DNA of 46,131 bases from NCBI GenBank assembly GCA_002431965.1, contig DJEW01000034.1, positions 16,881 to 63,011 on the forward strand, given 5' to 3'. This DNA comes from Clostridiales bacterium UBA5888. GTDB taxonomy: Bacteria; Bacillota; Clostridia; Oscillospirales; Oscillospiraceae. The notes under the pieces are model-generated. The model was not told the DNA's origin, did no database searches, and worked only from the letters and a program-made list of their open reading frames with translations. Both the position numbers and the translations under genes were made by a program. The first letter of the stretch is position 1. Each line of letters starts with the position of its first letter. Below, piece by piece: positions 24,661 to 31,266 of this stretch.

Positions 24661-25346
24661 ATCTGCGCCCAGCGGCGCGGATATTTTTCCGGCGTGGGGC
24701 GGAGCTTTTCAATTATAACGAGCGAGTGCACTGCGTCCGTTCCCGGCACGGTGTAGCTCACTATGGGGGCGAGCTGCCCGCCGAGCATTGAGACGGCGCG
24801 CGCCGCCTCGTTCACTTCACCCGCGCAGTCCGGACCCTTCATTGCGATGAAGCGCCCCCCGACCTTCACAAACGGCAGGCACAGCTCGCACAAAAGCTCC
24901 AGCCGCGCCACGGCGCGCGCAACGGCAAAATCATAGCTCTCGCGCCGCTCCCGCGCGGCCTCCTCCGCACGGGCATGGATGCACTCAACGTCGTCAAAGC
25001 CGAGACGCTCGCACGTGCCGCGCAGGAAGCCAATGCGTTTGTCAAGACTGTCCAGCAGCGTCAGCGCCATGTCCGGCCGGGCGATCTTCAGCGCAAGCCC
25101 GGGAAAGCCCGCACCCGTGCCTACGTCAATGACGCGCCTGCCGCGCATATCCGCCGCGGTGAGGATCGCGGCGCTGTCGAGAAAGTGCAGCCGAGCGCTC
25201 TCGTCCTCACCGGTGATCGCGGTGAGATTCATCACCTGATTCATTTCTGCCAGGCGTTCGTAGTATATTCTGTAGCGCGGCAGCGCCGCGCTGTCCGGCG
25301 TGATGCCCAATTCGGCAAAGCCGGCAGTCAGTATTTCTTCCAGCAT
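24642..25346 (-). CDS. rsmG: 16S rRNA (guanine527-N7)-methyltransferase RsmG
   Basis: SAM-dependent methylase of G527 in 16S rRNA. 234 residues; RVIDVGTGAGFPGLALKIA (about 70-88) is the SAM-binding motif I, and LHFLDSAAIL before it and AVARAVARLELLCELCLPF after it are typical of RsmG/GidB. The stop lies within the convergent terminator. It is the third gene after the TSCPD and SleB-like genes, 12 bp downstream. The ribosome site is weak. Confidence 0.95.
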   Translation of the reverse strand: MLEEILTAGFAELGITPDSAALPRYRIYYERLAEMNQVMNLTAITGEDESARLHFLDSAAILTAADMRGRRVIDVGTGAGFPGLALKIARPDMALTLLDSLDKRIGFLRGTCERLGFDDVECIHARAEEAARERRESYDFAVARAVARLELLCELCLPFVKVGGRFIAMKGPDCAGEVNEAARAVSMLGGQLAPIVSYTVPGTDAVHSLVIIEKLRPTPEKYPRRWAQIKKSPL

Positions 25347-25358
25347 TGATGATACGTC

Positions 25359-26228
25359 CTATTTATAAAACTCGTGATCGCCGATGGTAGTCACGTATGT
25401 GCGGTTTTCACGAAACCAGTAGTTGCCGTTATTCTCAGGGTTGACAAAGTATATGCTCTCACCGACGGTGTTGTAGCCCTCGAGCACAAGATAGGCGGCG
25501 ATATAATAAAGCTCCGTGGGCTTGCCGTGCATTGAGCCTGTGGCGGCGGGGGTGAACTGCACGGTGGTGCGGCTGTCGTAGAGCACTTCAAAGATGGTAT
25601 CGGGAAAGTCGTCGTCCTTTACGCGGTTTAAAACCACGGACACCACGCCCATTATCCCCGCCAGCGGCTCTTCAAGCGCCTCCACATAGGCGATGTGAGG
25701 CAGCCAGTACAGCTCGTCCGCGGAGAAATGCGTCGCATAATAATCCTCGCCGCCGCTTATCATGCGCGCCTGAGTGGTGGAAAACTCAACTGTGCCCTTG
25801 TCCGTCAGCTCGCCCTTGAGCGAGAAGATGCGCGTTATCGCGTCCAGCGGGAGGTAAACGTCGTCCCCGCAGGTGATGTATCCGCGCGGCAGGTAGATGT
25901 AGCGGTAATTTGCCTCGGCATAGCCCGCATCGCGCGCCGCCGAAAGCTCCAGCCCCGGCGCGGACGCCGTGAAGCCGTCAGCCGTCAGATCAACGCTTAT
26001 GTCCACGCCGTACATCTCGCCGATATCCGCGAGGGCGAGGTACGCCGTGCCGTTTTTGATAAACGCGCGCCCGGACAAAAGCCCGCCGATGTATACCCGC
26101 GCATCCTCAAGCTCCGGACGCTCGCGCGTGCTTTCCCCGGAGGATTCCGCCGCTGCTGCGGGGCAGAATGCTGTCAGCATGAGCGCCGCGCATATCAGCG
26201 CGCATGCGGCGCGCCGGCAGATGCGCAT
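25359..26228 (-). CDS. Secreted SleB/CwlJ-type cell-wall hydrolase with copper-amine-oxidase-like N-terminal domain
   Basis: 289 residues with a signal peptide (about 1-27, ending AFCPAAAAE). Residues about 40-150 resemble the stalk domain of copper amine oxidase-like proteins (ARVYIGGLLSGRAFIKNGTA, LPLDAITRIFSLKG). The C-terminal half is a Hydrolase_2 domain: AYVEALEEPLAGIMGVVSVV, then LNRVKDDDFPDTIFEVLYDS and a closing YVTTIGDHEFYK. Relatives are spore-cortex lytic transglycosylases or peptidoglycan hydrolases. The start at 26228 overlaps the TSCPD stop (TGATG), with AAGGAG in the last codons of that gene. Confidence 0.85.
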   Translation of the reverse strand: MRICRRAACALICAALMLTAFCPAAAAESSGESTRERPELEDARVYIGGLLSGRAFIKNGTAYLALADIGEMYGVDISVDLTADGFTASAPGLELSAARDAGYAEANYRYIYLPRGYITCGDDVYLPLDAITRIFSLKGELTDKGTVEFSTTQARMISGGEDYYATHFSADELYWLPHIAYVEALEEPLAGIMGVVSVVLNRVKDDDFPDTIFEVLYDSRTTVQFTPAATGSMHGKPTELYYIAAYLVLEGYNTVGESIYFVNPENNGNYWFRENRTYVTTIGDHEFYK

Positions 26229-26479
26229 CACTGCCGCTCCTTTATCTCCCGCAGAGCCTTCGCAAGCTGATCGGGGCAGGAGGTTGATTTGAAGCCGCAG
26301 TGTATGCCCTCCAGCCGGGAAATGACCTCGTCAACATCCATGCCCTCCACAAGCTTTGCAATGCCCTGCAGATTGCCGCTGCACCCGCCGAGGACCTTCA
26401 GCCCTGTGACCTTGCCGTTTTCAATGTCGATCTCCATCTGCTGCGAGCATACGCCGCGCGGTTTATATGTATATTTCAT
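26228..26479 (-). CDS. TSCPD-domain protein (TIGR03905 type)
   Basis: 83 residues. YTYKPRGVCSQQMEIDIENG at the start, GGCSGNLQGIAKLVEGM in the middle and the signature TSCPDQLAKAL at the end define the TSCPD domain, which also occurs at the C-terminus of some B12-dependent ribonucleotide reductases. The conserved cysteines suggest a metal or redox role; its function as a free protein is unknown. The start at 26479 follows AAGAGGTG. First gene of the TSCPD-SleB-rsmG group. Confidence 0.85.
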   Translation of the reverse strand: MKYTYKPRGVCSQQMEIDIENGKVTGLKVLGGCSGNLQGIAKLVEGMDVDEVISRLEGIHCGFKSTSCPDQLAKALREIKERQ

Positions 26480-26511
26480 CTTAACACACCTCTTTATATA
26501 TGTATATGCCG

Positions 26512-26540
26512 ATTCTATCACGCGCGGCTGTATTTTGCAA
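26512..26540 (-). promoter_or_regulatory. Sigma-A promoter for the TSCPD-SleB-rsmG group
   Basis: On the minus strand: TTGCAA (plus 26535-26540), 17 bp, TAGAAT (plus 26512-26517). Confidence 0.6.
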
Positions 26541-26544
26541 TGGG

Positions 26545-26572
26545 CATAATCAGCCGCGGCGCGTCATACGCT
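26545..26572 (+). promoter_or_regulatory. Candidate sigma-E (mother-cell) promoter for spoIIP
   Basis: CATAAT at 26545-26550, 14 bp, then CATACGCT at 26565-26572, close to the sigma-E pattern ATA ... CATACAnT. The position 46 bp before the spoIIP start and the known sigma-E control of spoIIP in Bacillus support it. Confidence 0.55.
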
Positions 26573-26617
26573 GAAAGGGCAGCTGAGAGCACCGGCAGAA
26601 AAGGGGAGGGACGGTCA

Positions 26618-27715
26618 ATGCGCGCAATAAGGAGCATTTCCGCCGCGCTTGCGATGGCGCTGAGCATGTATATCCTCTCTGCCTCGCCGCTTTATGCCTA
26701 TGCCGAGCGCCGCGCGCGGCAGAGCATAGAGACGGGGCGGATGAAAAATGTCACAGTGGAGAGCGCGGACGTCTCCGCACCGGAAGAGACAGCGCCGCCA
26801 GAGGCTGAAGCAGCGCCGTCCGCCGCGCCTCTGACCGGCGCTGCGGCGGACGGCGCTGCCCCGGCAGCATACACTGCTGATGCGGCGGAGAGTGAGAAGA
26901 CAGTCGAAGCCATCACCGTCACAAAAACGCCGGACGGACGCGAGCAGATACTTGAGACCACGATAGAAGGCGGACTGTCCATCAAAAACCAGACAGGCTA
27001 TAAGGCTGACGTCGGGCAGCTTCTCATGACGGGACCGGCGTTCCGTTTCCCGGCGGAGGGTGCGCAGATACTCATCATCCACACGCATTCCAGCGAGGCG
27101 TATACCCCAGCCGGGCTTGATAAATACGAGGCCAGCGACGAGGCGCGCACAGAGGACACGCACTACAACATCGTCCGCGTCGGTGATGAGCTGACGGCGG
27201 TGCTGGAGAATGCGGGGCTGCACGTCATCCATGACCGGGGAATATATGATTATCCGAGCTACACCGGCTCATACACGCGCTCGGCACAGGCGATCTCCAA
27301 CTGGCTGACAGACTACCCGGGCATTCGCATGGTTATTGACGTCCACCGCGACGCTCTCGGCGAGAACGGCACGGTCTACAAGACCATGGCGGAGGAGGAC
27401 GGCGTGTGCGCAAGCCAGGTCATGATGCTCATCGGCACGGACGAGAGCGGGCTTGCCCACAGCGCATGGAGGGATAACCTCGCGCTTGCGGTATATCTCC
27501 AGCAGGCTGTCAGCGCCGCGCACCCGACGCTCATGCGCCCGGTCCAGCTTGTCCCCCAAAGGTATAACCAGCATCTCTCTCCGGGCTCGATGATCCTTGA
27601 GGTCGGCAGCAGCGGCAATACCCTGCAGGAAGCGCTTGCCGCCGTGCGCCTTTTCGGAGAGAGCGCCGCCCCGGCGCTTCTCGCGCTTGTCGAGCAGGCT
27701 AATAATACAGAATAA
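26618..27715 (+). CDS. spoIIP: Stage II sporulation protein P (SpoIIP amidase/endopeptidase)
   Basis: Peptidoglycan hydrolase of the SpoIID-SpoIIM-SpoIIP engulfment machine. 365 residues: signal anchor (about 5-28), an Ala/Pro/Glu-rich linker (about 45-110), then the catalytic domain with zinc-site motifs IIHTHSSEAYTP, MVIDVHRDALG and PGSMILEVGSSGNTLQEA, and the family element SYTRSAQAISNWL. The start at 26618 follows AAGGGGAGGG; the longer frame from 26300 is antisense to the TSCPD gene. Its neighbour on the other strand is a SleB-like hydrolase. Confidence 0.93.
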   Translation: MRAIRSISAALAMALSMYILSASPLYAYAERRARQSIETGRMKNVTVESADVSAPEETAPPEAEAAPSAAPLTGAAADGAAPAAYTADAAESEKTVEAITVTKTPDGREQILETTIEGGLSIKNQTGYKADVGQLLMTGPAFRFPAEGAQILIIHTHSSEAYTPAGLDKYEASDEARTEDTHYNIVRVGDELTAVLENAGLHVIHDRGIYDYPSYTGSYTRSAQAISNWLTDYPGIRMVIDVHRDALGENGTVYKTMAEEDGVCASQVMMLIGTDESGLAHSAWRDNLALAVYLQQAVSAAHPTLMRPVQLVPQRYNQHLSPGSMILEVGSSGNTLQEALAAVRLFGESAAPALLALVEQANNTE

Positions 27716-27799
27716 AAGGCAATACCGCACAATACGTCAGCTGTTCTTGCCGCATTATGCGGTGCTGCAAAAAAATTTCGGAAAAATTGAAAATACCCC

Positions 27800-27828
27800 T
27801 TTACAAAACGTGAAAACAGTGGTATATT
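27800..27828 (+). promoter_or_regulatory. Sigma-A promoter for the perR-like gene
   Basis: TTTACA at 27800-27805, 17 bp, TATATT at 27823-27828. Confidence 0.75.
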
Positions 27829-27832
27829 ATTT

Positions 27833-27855
27833 TCAGTAATAAGAATTATTACTGA
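27833..27855. promoter_or_regulatory. Fur/PerR-type operator
   Basis: TCAGTAATAA and TTATTACTGA form perfect 10-bp arms around GAA, right after the -10. The AT-rich core resembles Per/Fur boxes. The site would block transcription of the fur-family gene, so autoregulation is likely. Confidence 0.7.
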
Positions 27856-27887
27856 TTTATGAACACAAAACCAGAGAAGGCACGTCA

Positions 27888-28289
27888 GTGGAAGCAAAGA
27901 GAAACAACAGCAAAAAGCGCCAGGCGATATATGACTATCTCTGCTCCGTGACAGATCATCCCACGGCGGAGATGATATACGCCGCCCTCAAGCCGGATAT
28001 TCCGGAGCTGAGTCTCGGCACGGTTTACCGCAATCTCGCGGTGCTCATCGACGAGGGGCAGATAATCTCCGTGGGGAAGGTCGATGGGCAGGAGCGCTAT
28101 GATGCACGCACCGTGCCCCACGCGCACTTTGTCTGCCGCGGCTGCCGGAGAGTGCTGGACGTTTTTCTGCCGGATGTGGTGAGCGAGCTTTATGAAGGCG
28201 TGGACGCCGACTATGACCATCTCACGGAGCGGCACACGCTCACGCTGTACGGATTGTGCAGTCAATGCCGCAGAAATGCGGGGAAATAA
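27888..28289 (+). CDS. Fur-family transcriptional regulator, PerR-like
   Basis: 133 residues. The N-terminal winged helix contains HPTAEMIYAALKPDIPELSLG with LGTVYRNLAVLIDEGQI, the DNA-recognition region of Fur/PerR. The dimerisation part has the metal-site ARTVPHAHFVCRGC and a second Cys pair GLCSQCRRN (structural zinc). Presumed peroxide or metal sensor. It begins with GTG at 27888, with AGAAGG 7 nt upstream. It precedes reverse rubrerythrin and rubredoxin, classical PerR targets in clostridia, and has a Fur-type box in its promoter. Confidence 0.88.
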   Translation: MEAKRNNSKKRQAIYDYLCSVTDHPTAEMIYAALKPDIPELSLGTVYRNLAVLIDEGQIISVGKVDGQERYDARTVPHAHFVCRGCRRVLDVFLPDVVSELYEGVDADYDHLTERHTLTLYGLCSQCRRNAGK

Positions 28290-28367
28290 TTTTGTTTATT
28301 GCGCTTGCGCGATAAAAAATATATGGAAACAACAAAAATCAAAAATACTAATGAGGAGGAAATGATT

Positions 28368-28931
28368 ATGAAGAAATGGGTTTGCCCGGTTTGCGGTTAT
28401 GTTTACGAGGGAGACACTCCCCCTGAGTTCTGCCCCCAGTGCCACGCACCCGGCTCGAAGTTTATCGAGCAGAAGGACGGTATGACTTGGGCATCTGAGC
28501 ATGTGCTCGGCGTCGGCAAGGACTTCGGCGCGGACGTCCCGGAGGAAGTGGGCAAGGAGATCATCGACGGTCTGCATGCCAACTTCACCGGCGAGTGCAG
28601 CGAGGTCGGCATGTATCTTGCGATGGCGCGCGTCGCTCATCGCGAGGGCTACCCCGAAATCGGGCTCTATTGGGAGAAGGCAGCGCACGAGGAGGCGGAG
28701 CACGCCGCAAAGTTTGCTGAGCTTCTCGGCGAGCTTGTGACCGACAGCACGAAGAAAAACCTCCAGATGCGTGTAGAAGCCGAAAACGGCGCAACTCAGG
28801 GCAAGACCGACCTTGCAAAGCTCTGCAAGAAGTACAATCTCGACGCGCTGCATGACACCATCCATGAGATGGCGCGCGACGAGGCTCGCCACGGCAAGGC
28901 TTTCGAGGGGCTGCTGAAGAGATATTTCTGA
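28368..28931 (+). CDS. Reverse rubrerythrin (N-terminal rubredoxin, C-terminal diiron domain)
   Basis: NADH-linked peroxide (and oxygen) reductase of anaerobes. 187 residues: rubredoxin-like [Fe(SCys)4] site with CPVCGYVYEG and FCPQCHAPG in the first 35 residues, then a ferritin-like four-helix bundle with carboxylate/His ligands in GECSEVGMYLAMARVA, AAHEEAEHAAKF and MARDEARHGKAF. The domain order is inverted relative to classical rubrerythrin. ATG 28368 is preceded by GAGGAGG at the right spacing. Flanked by the perR-like gene (78 bp) and rubredoxin (24 bp), forming an oxidative-stress unit. Confidence 0.95.
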   Translation: MKKWVCPVCGYVYEGDTPPEFCPQCHAPGSKFIEQKDGMTWASEHVLGVGKDFGADVPEEVGKEIIDGLHANFTGECSEVGMYLAMARVAHREGYPEIGLYWEKAAHEEAEHAAKFAELLGELVTDSTKKNLQMRVEAENGATQGKTDLAKLCKKYNLDALHDTIHEMARDEARHGKAFEGLLKRYF

Positions 28932-28955
28932 TTATCTGACAAAGGAGAAAACGCC

Positions 28956-29093
28956 ATGAAATACATATGCAACGTCTGCGGCTGGATCTATGACGAGGAC
29001 GAACAGGGCACAAAGTGGGAGGATCTTCCCGATGATTTCACCTGCGAGCTGTGCGGCGCCGGCAAGGACGAGTTCAGCCCGGTCGAAGAGTAA
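28956..29093 (+). CDS. Rubredoxin (45 aa)
   Basis: Short electron carrier. It reads KYICNVCGWIYDEDEQG at the N-terminus and FTCELCGAGKDEFSPVEE at the C-terminus, giving the two CxxC iron-binding pairs of rubredoxin. At 45 residues it is slightly shorter than the usual 52-54, because the loop between the knuckles is shortened. AAAGGAG precedes the ATG. It probably passes electrons to the reverse rubrerythrin upstream. Confidence 0.95.
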   Translation: MKYICNVCGWIYDEDEQGTKWEDLPDDFTCELCGAGKDEFSPVEE

Positions 29094-29122
29094 TTGCCTG
29101 CAAACATTATAAATGGAATGCG

Positions 29123-29160
29123 TTCACGCCGCGGCTAAGCTGCCGCGGCGTGAATTTTTT
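29123..29160 (+). terminator. Terminator of the perR-rubrerythrin-rubredoxin unit
   Basis: TTCACGCCGCGGC / GCCGCGGCGTGAA, a 13-bp stem with a T-run. Confidence 0.93.
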
Positions 29161-29213
29161 CCTTCCGCCAAACTTTTTGCGCGAAAGAGGCGGCATTTTG
29201 TGAAAAAATTCTG

Positions 29214-29242
29214 TTGACAATGGCGGCGCGAATTTGTATACT
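29214..29242 (+). promoter_or_regulatory. Sigma-A promoter of the aromatic amino acid operon
   Basis: Consensus TTGACA at 29214-29219, 17 bp, TATACT at 29237-29242. The transcript would start near 29249, giving a leader of about 180 nt before the first enzyme gene. Confidence 0.88.
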
Positions 29243-29274
29243 CTCCTTGTAAAAATCAGATCAGGAGTTTTCTT

Positions 29275-29331
29275 ATGAAAAACACCATCCTTTTTGCATA
29301 CGTTTATTACTACTTTACTGTTGAAAAATAG
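29275..29331 (+). CDS. Tyr/Phe-rich attenuator leader peptide (18 aa)
   Basis: AGGAG (29263-29267) lies 7 nt before an ATG that opens MKNTILFAYVYYYFTVEK and then stops. Four Tyr and two Phe occur in residues 7-14, including three consecutive Tyr. Its position between promoter and terminator, ahead of genes making Phe and Tyr, is that of an attenuation leader peptide. The ribosome would stall here when charged tRNA-Tyr or tRNA-Phe is scarce. Too short to be found by standard gene callers. Confidence 0.85.
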   Translation: MKNTILFAYVYYYFTVEK

Positions 29332-29415
29332 TAAGGGTAATTTGTGATGCAAAAATGCTCTGATCAGGAGACGGTTTCATGCGGCACAGGTTACGCCTGT
29401 GCCGCTTAATTTTTG
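29291..29415 (+). promoter_or_regulatory. Attenuator of the aromatic operon: alternative RNA pairings
   Basis: Segment 1 (29291-29299, TTTTTGCAT, in the Phe-Ala-Tyr codons) is exactly complementary to segment 2 (29347-29355, ATGCAAAAA). Segment 2 with its left flank (29342-29350) can instead pair, imperfectly, with segment 3 (29381-29389), which is the 5' arm of the terminator. Stalling on Tyr codons would cover segment 1, free segment 2 and disrupt the terminator. A repeated GATCAGGAG (29259-29267 and 29362-29370) is also present. Confidence 0.65.
29381..29415 (+). terminator. Leader terminator (attenuator) upstream of DAHP synthase
   Basis: GCGGCACAGG / CCTGTGCCGC perfect stem, loop TTACG, followed by TTAATTTTT. 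It ends 16 nt before the aroF start and well after the leader-peptide stop. Confidence 0.88.
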
Positions 29416-29431
29416 TCCGGAGGGAATAGCA

Positions 29432-30436
29432 ATGATCGTAGTACTCAAGCACGGTGTTGAAGAAAAAAAGCGCAACCAGCTTATCGACTGGCTGAAAGGG
29501 CAGAACCTAGGCGTTCATATCTCCGTCGGCGAATATCAGACGGTGCTCGGTCTTATCGGCGACACGACAAAGGTGGATATGGATCTCATCTCAAGTCTCG
29601 GCATCGTCGATTCCGTCACGCGCGTGACGGAGCCGTTCAAGTGCTGCAACAGGAAGTTTCACCCGGAGGACACCGTTGTCGATGTGAGCGGCGTGAAAAT
29701 AGGTGGCGGCAGCTTCTGCCTCATCGCGGGACCGTGCTCGGTCGAATCCGAGGAACAGATCGTCACCGTGGCAAAGGCGGTGAAGGCGTCGGGCGCGAAT
29801 ATGCTGCGCGGCGGCGCGTACAAGCCCCGCACCTCGCCGTATGATTTTCAGGGGCTTAAGGGCGACGGGATAGAGCTTTTGAAGATCGCCCGGCGCGAGA
29901 CGGGGCTGCCCATCGTCACAGAGATAATGAGCGCTGCGGCTCTGCCGGAATTCGAGGACGTCGATCTCATTCAGGTCGGCGCGCGCAATATGCAGAATTT
30001 CGACCTCCTGCGCGAGCTTGGCAAGCTGAAAAAGCCGATTCTTTTAAAGCGCGGTCTTGCAAACACGCTCAAGGAGCTTCTCATGAGCGCGGAGTACATC
30101 ATGGCGGGCGGCAATGAGCAGGTCATTCTCTGCGAGCGCGGCATCCGCACCTTTGACGATTACACCCGCAACACGCTCGACCTTGCGGCAGTGCCGATGC
30201 TGCGCGAGCTGACGCATCTGCCGGTCATTGTCGATCCCAGCCATGCCACCGGCATTGCCCGGCTTGTGCCGCCCATGGCGCTTGCCGCCACGGCCGCCGG
30301 CGCGGACGGACTGATAATCGAGGTACATAACGACCCCATGCACGCGCTGTGCGACGGCGCGCAGTCACTGCGCCCGGAGGAGTACGACGCGCTTGTGAAA
30401 AAGGTGATGCGCGTGAGAGAGGTCGTGACGGCATGA
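29432..30436 (+). CDS. aroF: 3-deoxy-7-phosphoheptulonate (DAHP) synthase, type I-beta with N-terminal regulatory domain
   Basis: Condenses phosphoenolpyruvate and erythrose 4-phosphate, the committed step to chorismate. 334 residues. The ferredoxin-like regulatory domain (about 1-70) resembles that of Thermotoga DAHPS, which mediates Phe/Tyr feedback. The TIM-barrel catalytic domain has IAGPCSVESEEQ (metal-binding Cys), MLRGGAYKPRTSPYDFQGL and VDPSHATG. The start at 29432 follows GGAGGG. First gene of a seven-gene operon, under the leader-peptide attenuator. Confidence 0.96.
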   Translation: MIVVLKHGVEEKKRNQLIDWLKGQNLGVHISVGEYQTVLGLIGDTTKVDMDLISSLGIVDSVTRVTEPFKCCNRKFHPEDTVVDVSGVKIGGGSFCLIAGPCSVESEEQIVTVAKAVKASGANMLRGGAYKPRTSPYDFQGLKGDGIELLKIARRETGLPIVTEIMSAAALPEFEDVDLIQVGARNMQNFDLLRELGKLKKPILLKRGLANTLKELLMSAEYIMAGGNEQVILCERGIRTFDDYTRNTLDLAAVPMLRELTHLPVIVDPSHATGIARLVPPMALAATAAGADGLIIEVHNDPMHALCDGAQSLRPEEYDALVKKVMRVREVVTA

Positions 30437-31266
30437 CGGTCGGCATTGTCGGGCTGGGGCTCATAGGCGGCTCGTTTGCAAAGGCGTATTCCGCCGCGGG
30501 CGAGCGGGTCTGGGCGTGCAACCGCACGCGCAGCGTGCTGGATTTTGCTATGATGAGCGGCTGCGTGGAGGCGGAGCTTACGCGGGAGAACATATCAAAG
30601 TGCGATCTTGTGCTCATCACGCTCTATCCGCGCGCGGCGATAGATTATTTCGCCGAGACCGCGCCTTATATCGGCGGACATACCGTGGTCATCGACTGCT
30701 GCGGCACAAAGCGCGCGGTGTGCGCGGCGTGCTTCCCAATTGCGGCGGCAAACGGCGTTCACTTTCTTGGCGGGCACCCGATGGCAGGCACGCACAACTC
30801 CGGCTTCAGGTACGCGCGCGCAGATCTTTATCACGGCGCGCCGATGGTGCTGGTTCCGCCAAATCCGGACGAGCTGGAGCTGATGGAGCGCGCGAAGAAG
30901 CTGCTCGCTCCGGCGGGGTTCGGGCGCTTTTCGTTCACAACGGCGGCGGAGCATGACGCGATGATCGCTTTCACCTCGCAGCTGGCGCACGTTGTCTCCA
31001 ATGCGTATATCAAAAGCCCTGCCGCCGCGCGCCATAAGGGCTTTTCGGCAGGCAGCTACAAGGATATGACGCGCGTGGCATGGCTGAATGCGCCCATGTG
31101 GGCGGAGCTTTTTATGGAAAACAGGGATAATCTCCTGCGGGAGATCGATTTCTTTATCGACAGCATGCAGCAGTACCGCGACGCCATTAAAGACGGCGGC
31201 ACGGCGCGCCTGACGGAGCTTCTGGACGAGGGCAGAAGAATAAAGGCGGAGGTTGACGGACATTGA
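30433..31266 (+). CDS. tyrA: Prephenate dehydrogenase
   Basis: Oxidative decarboxylation of prephenate to 4-hydroxyphenylpyruvate, toward tyrosine. 277 residues. The Rossmann motif GIVGLGLIGGSFAKAY is at the very N-terminus, and the substrate-site LGGHPMAGTHNSGF is at about residues 115-128. The helical C-terminal dimerisation part contains IAFTSQLAHVVSNAY. It has no ACT domain, so allosteric Tyr control by that route is absent. The start overlaps the aroF stop by 4 nt (ATGA). Confidence 0.95.
   Translation: MTVGIVGLGLIGGSFAKAYSAAGERVWACNRTRSVLDFAMMSGCVEAELTRENISKCDLVLITLYPRAAIDYFAETAPYIGGHTVVIDCCGTKRAVCAACFPIAAANGVHFLGGHPMAGTHNSGFRYARADLYHGAPMVLVPPNPDELELMERAKKLLAPAGFGRFSFTTAAEHDAMIAFTSQLAHVVSNAYIKSPAAARHKGFSAGSYKDMTRVAWLNAPMWAELFMENRDNLLREIDFFIDSMQQYRDAIKDGGTARLTELLDEGRRIKAEVDGH

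Noticed and set aside
27716..27780. Terminator after spoIIP
   Set aside because: There are small inverted repeats (CCGCATTATGCGG) but an A-run rather than a T-run on the spoIIP strand; too weak to list.
29107..29352. 81-codon minus-strand frame in the aromatic operon leader
   Set aside because: It covers the rubredoxin terminator, the operon promoter and the leader peptide; no ribosome site or family resemblance.
29249..29431. T-box riboswitch ahead of aroF
   Set aside because: The conserved T-box bulge sequence (TGGNACCGCG) and a stem I specifier layout are absent; a leader peptide with alternative pairings explains the region better.
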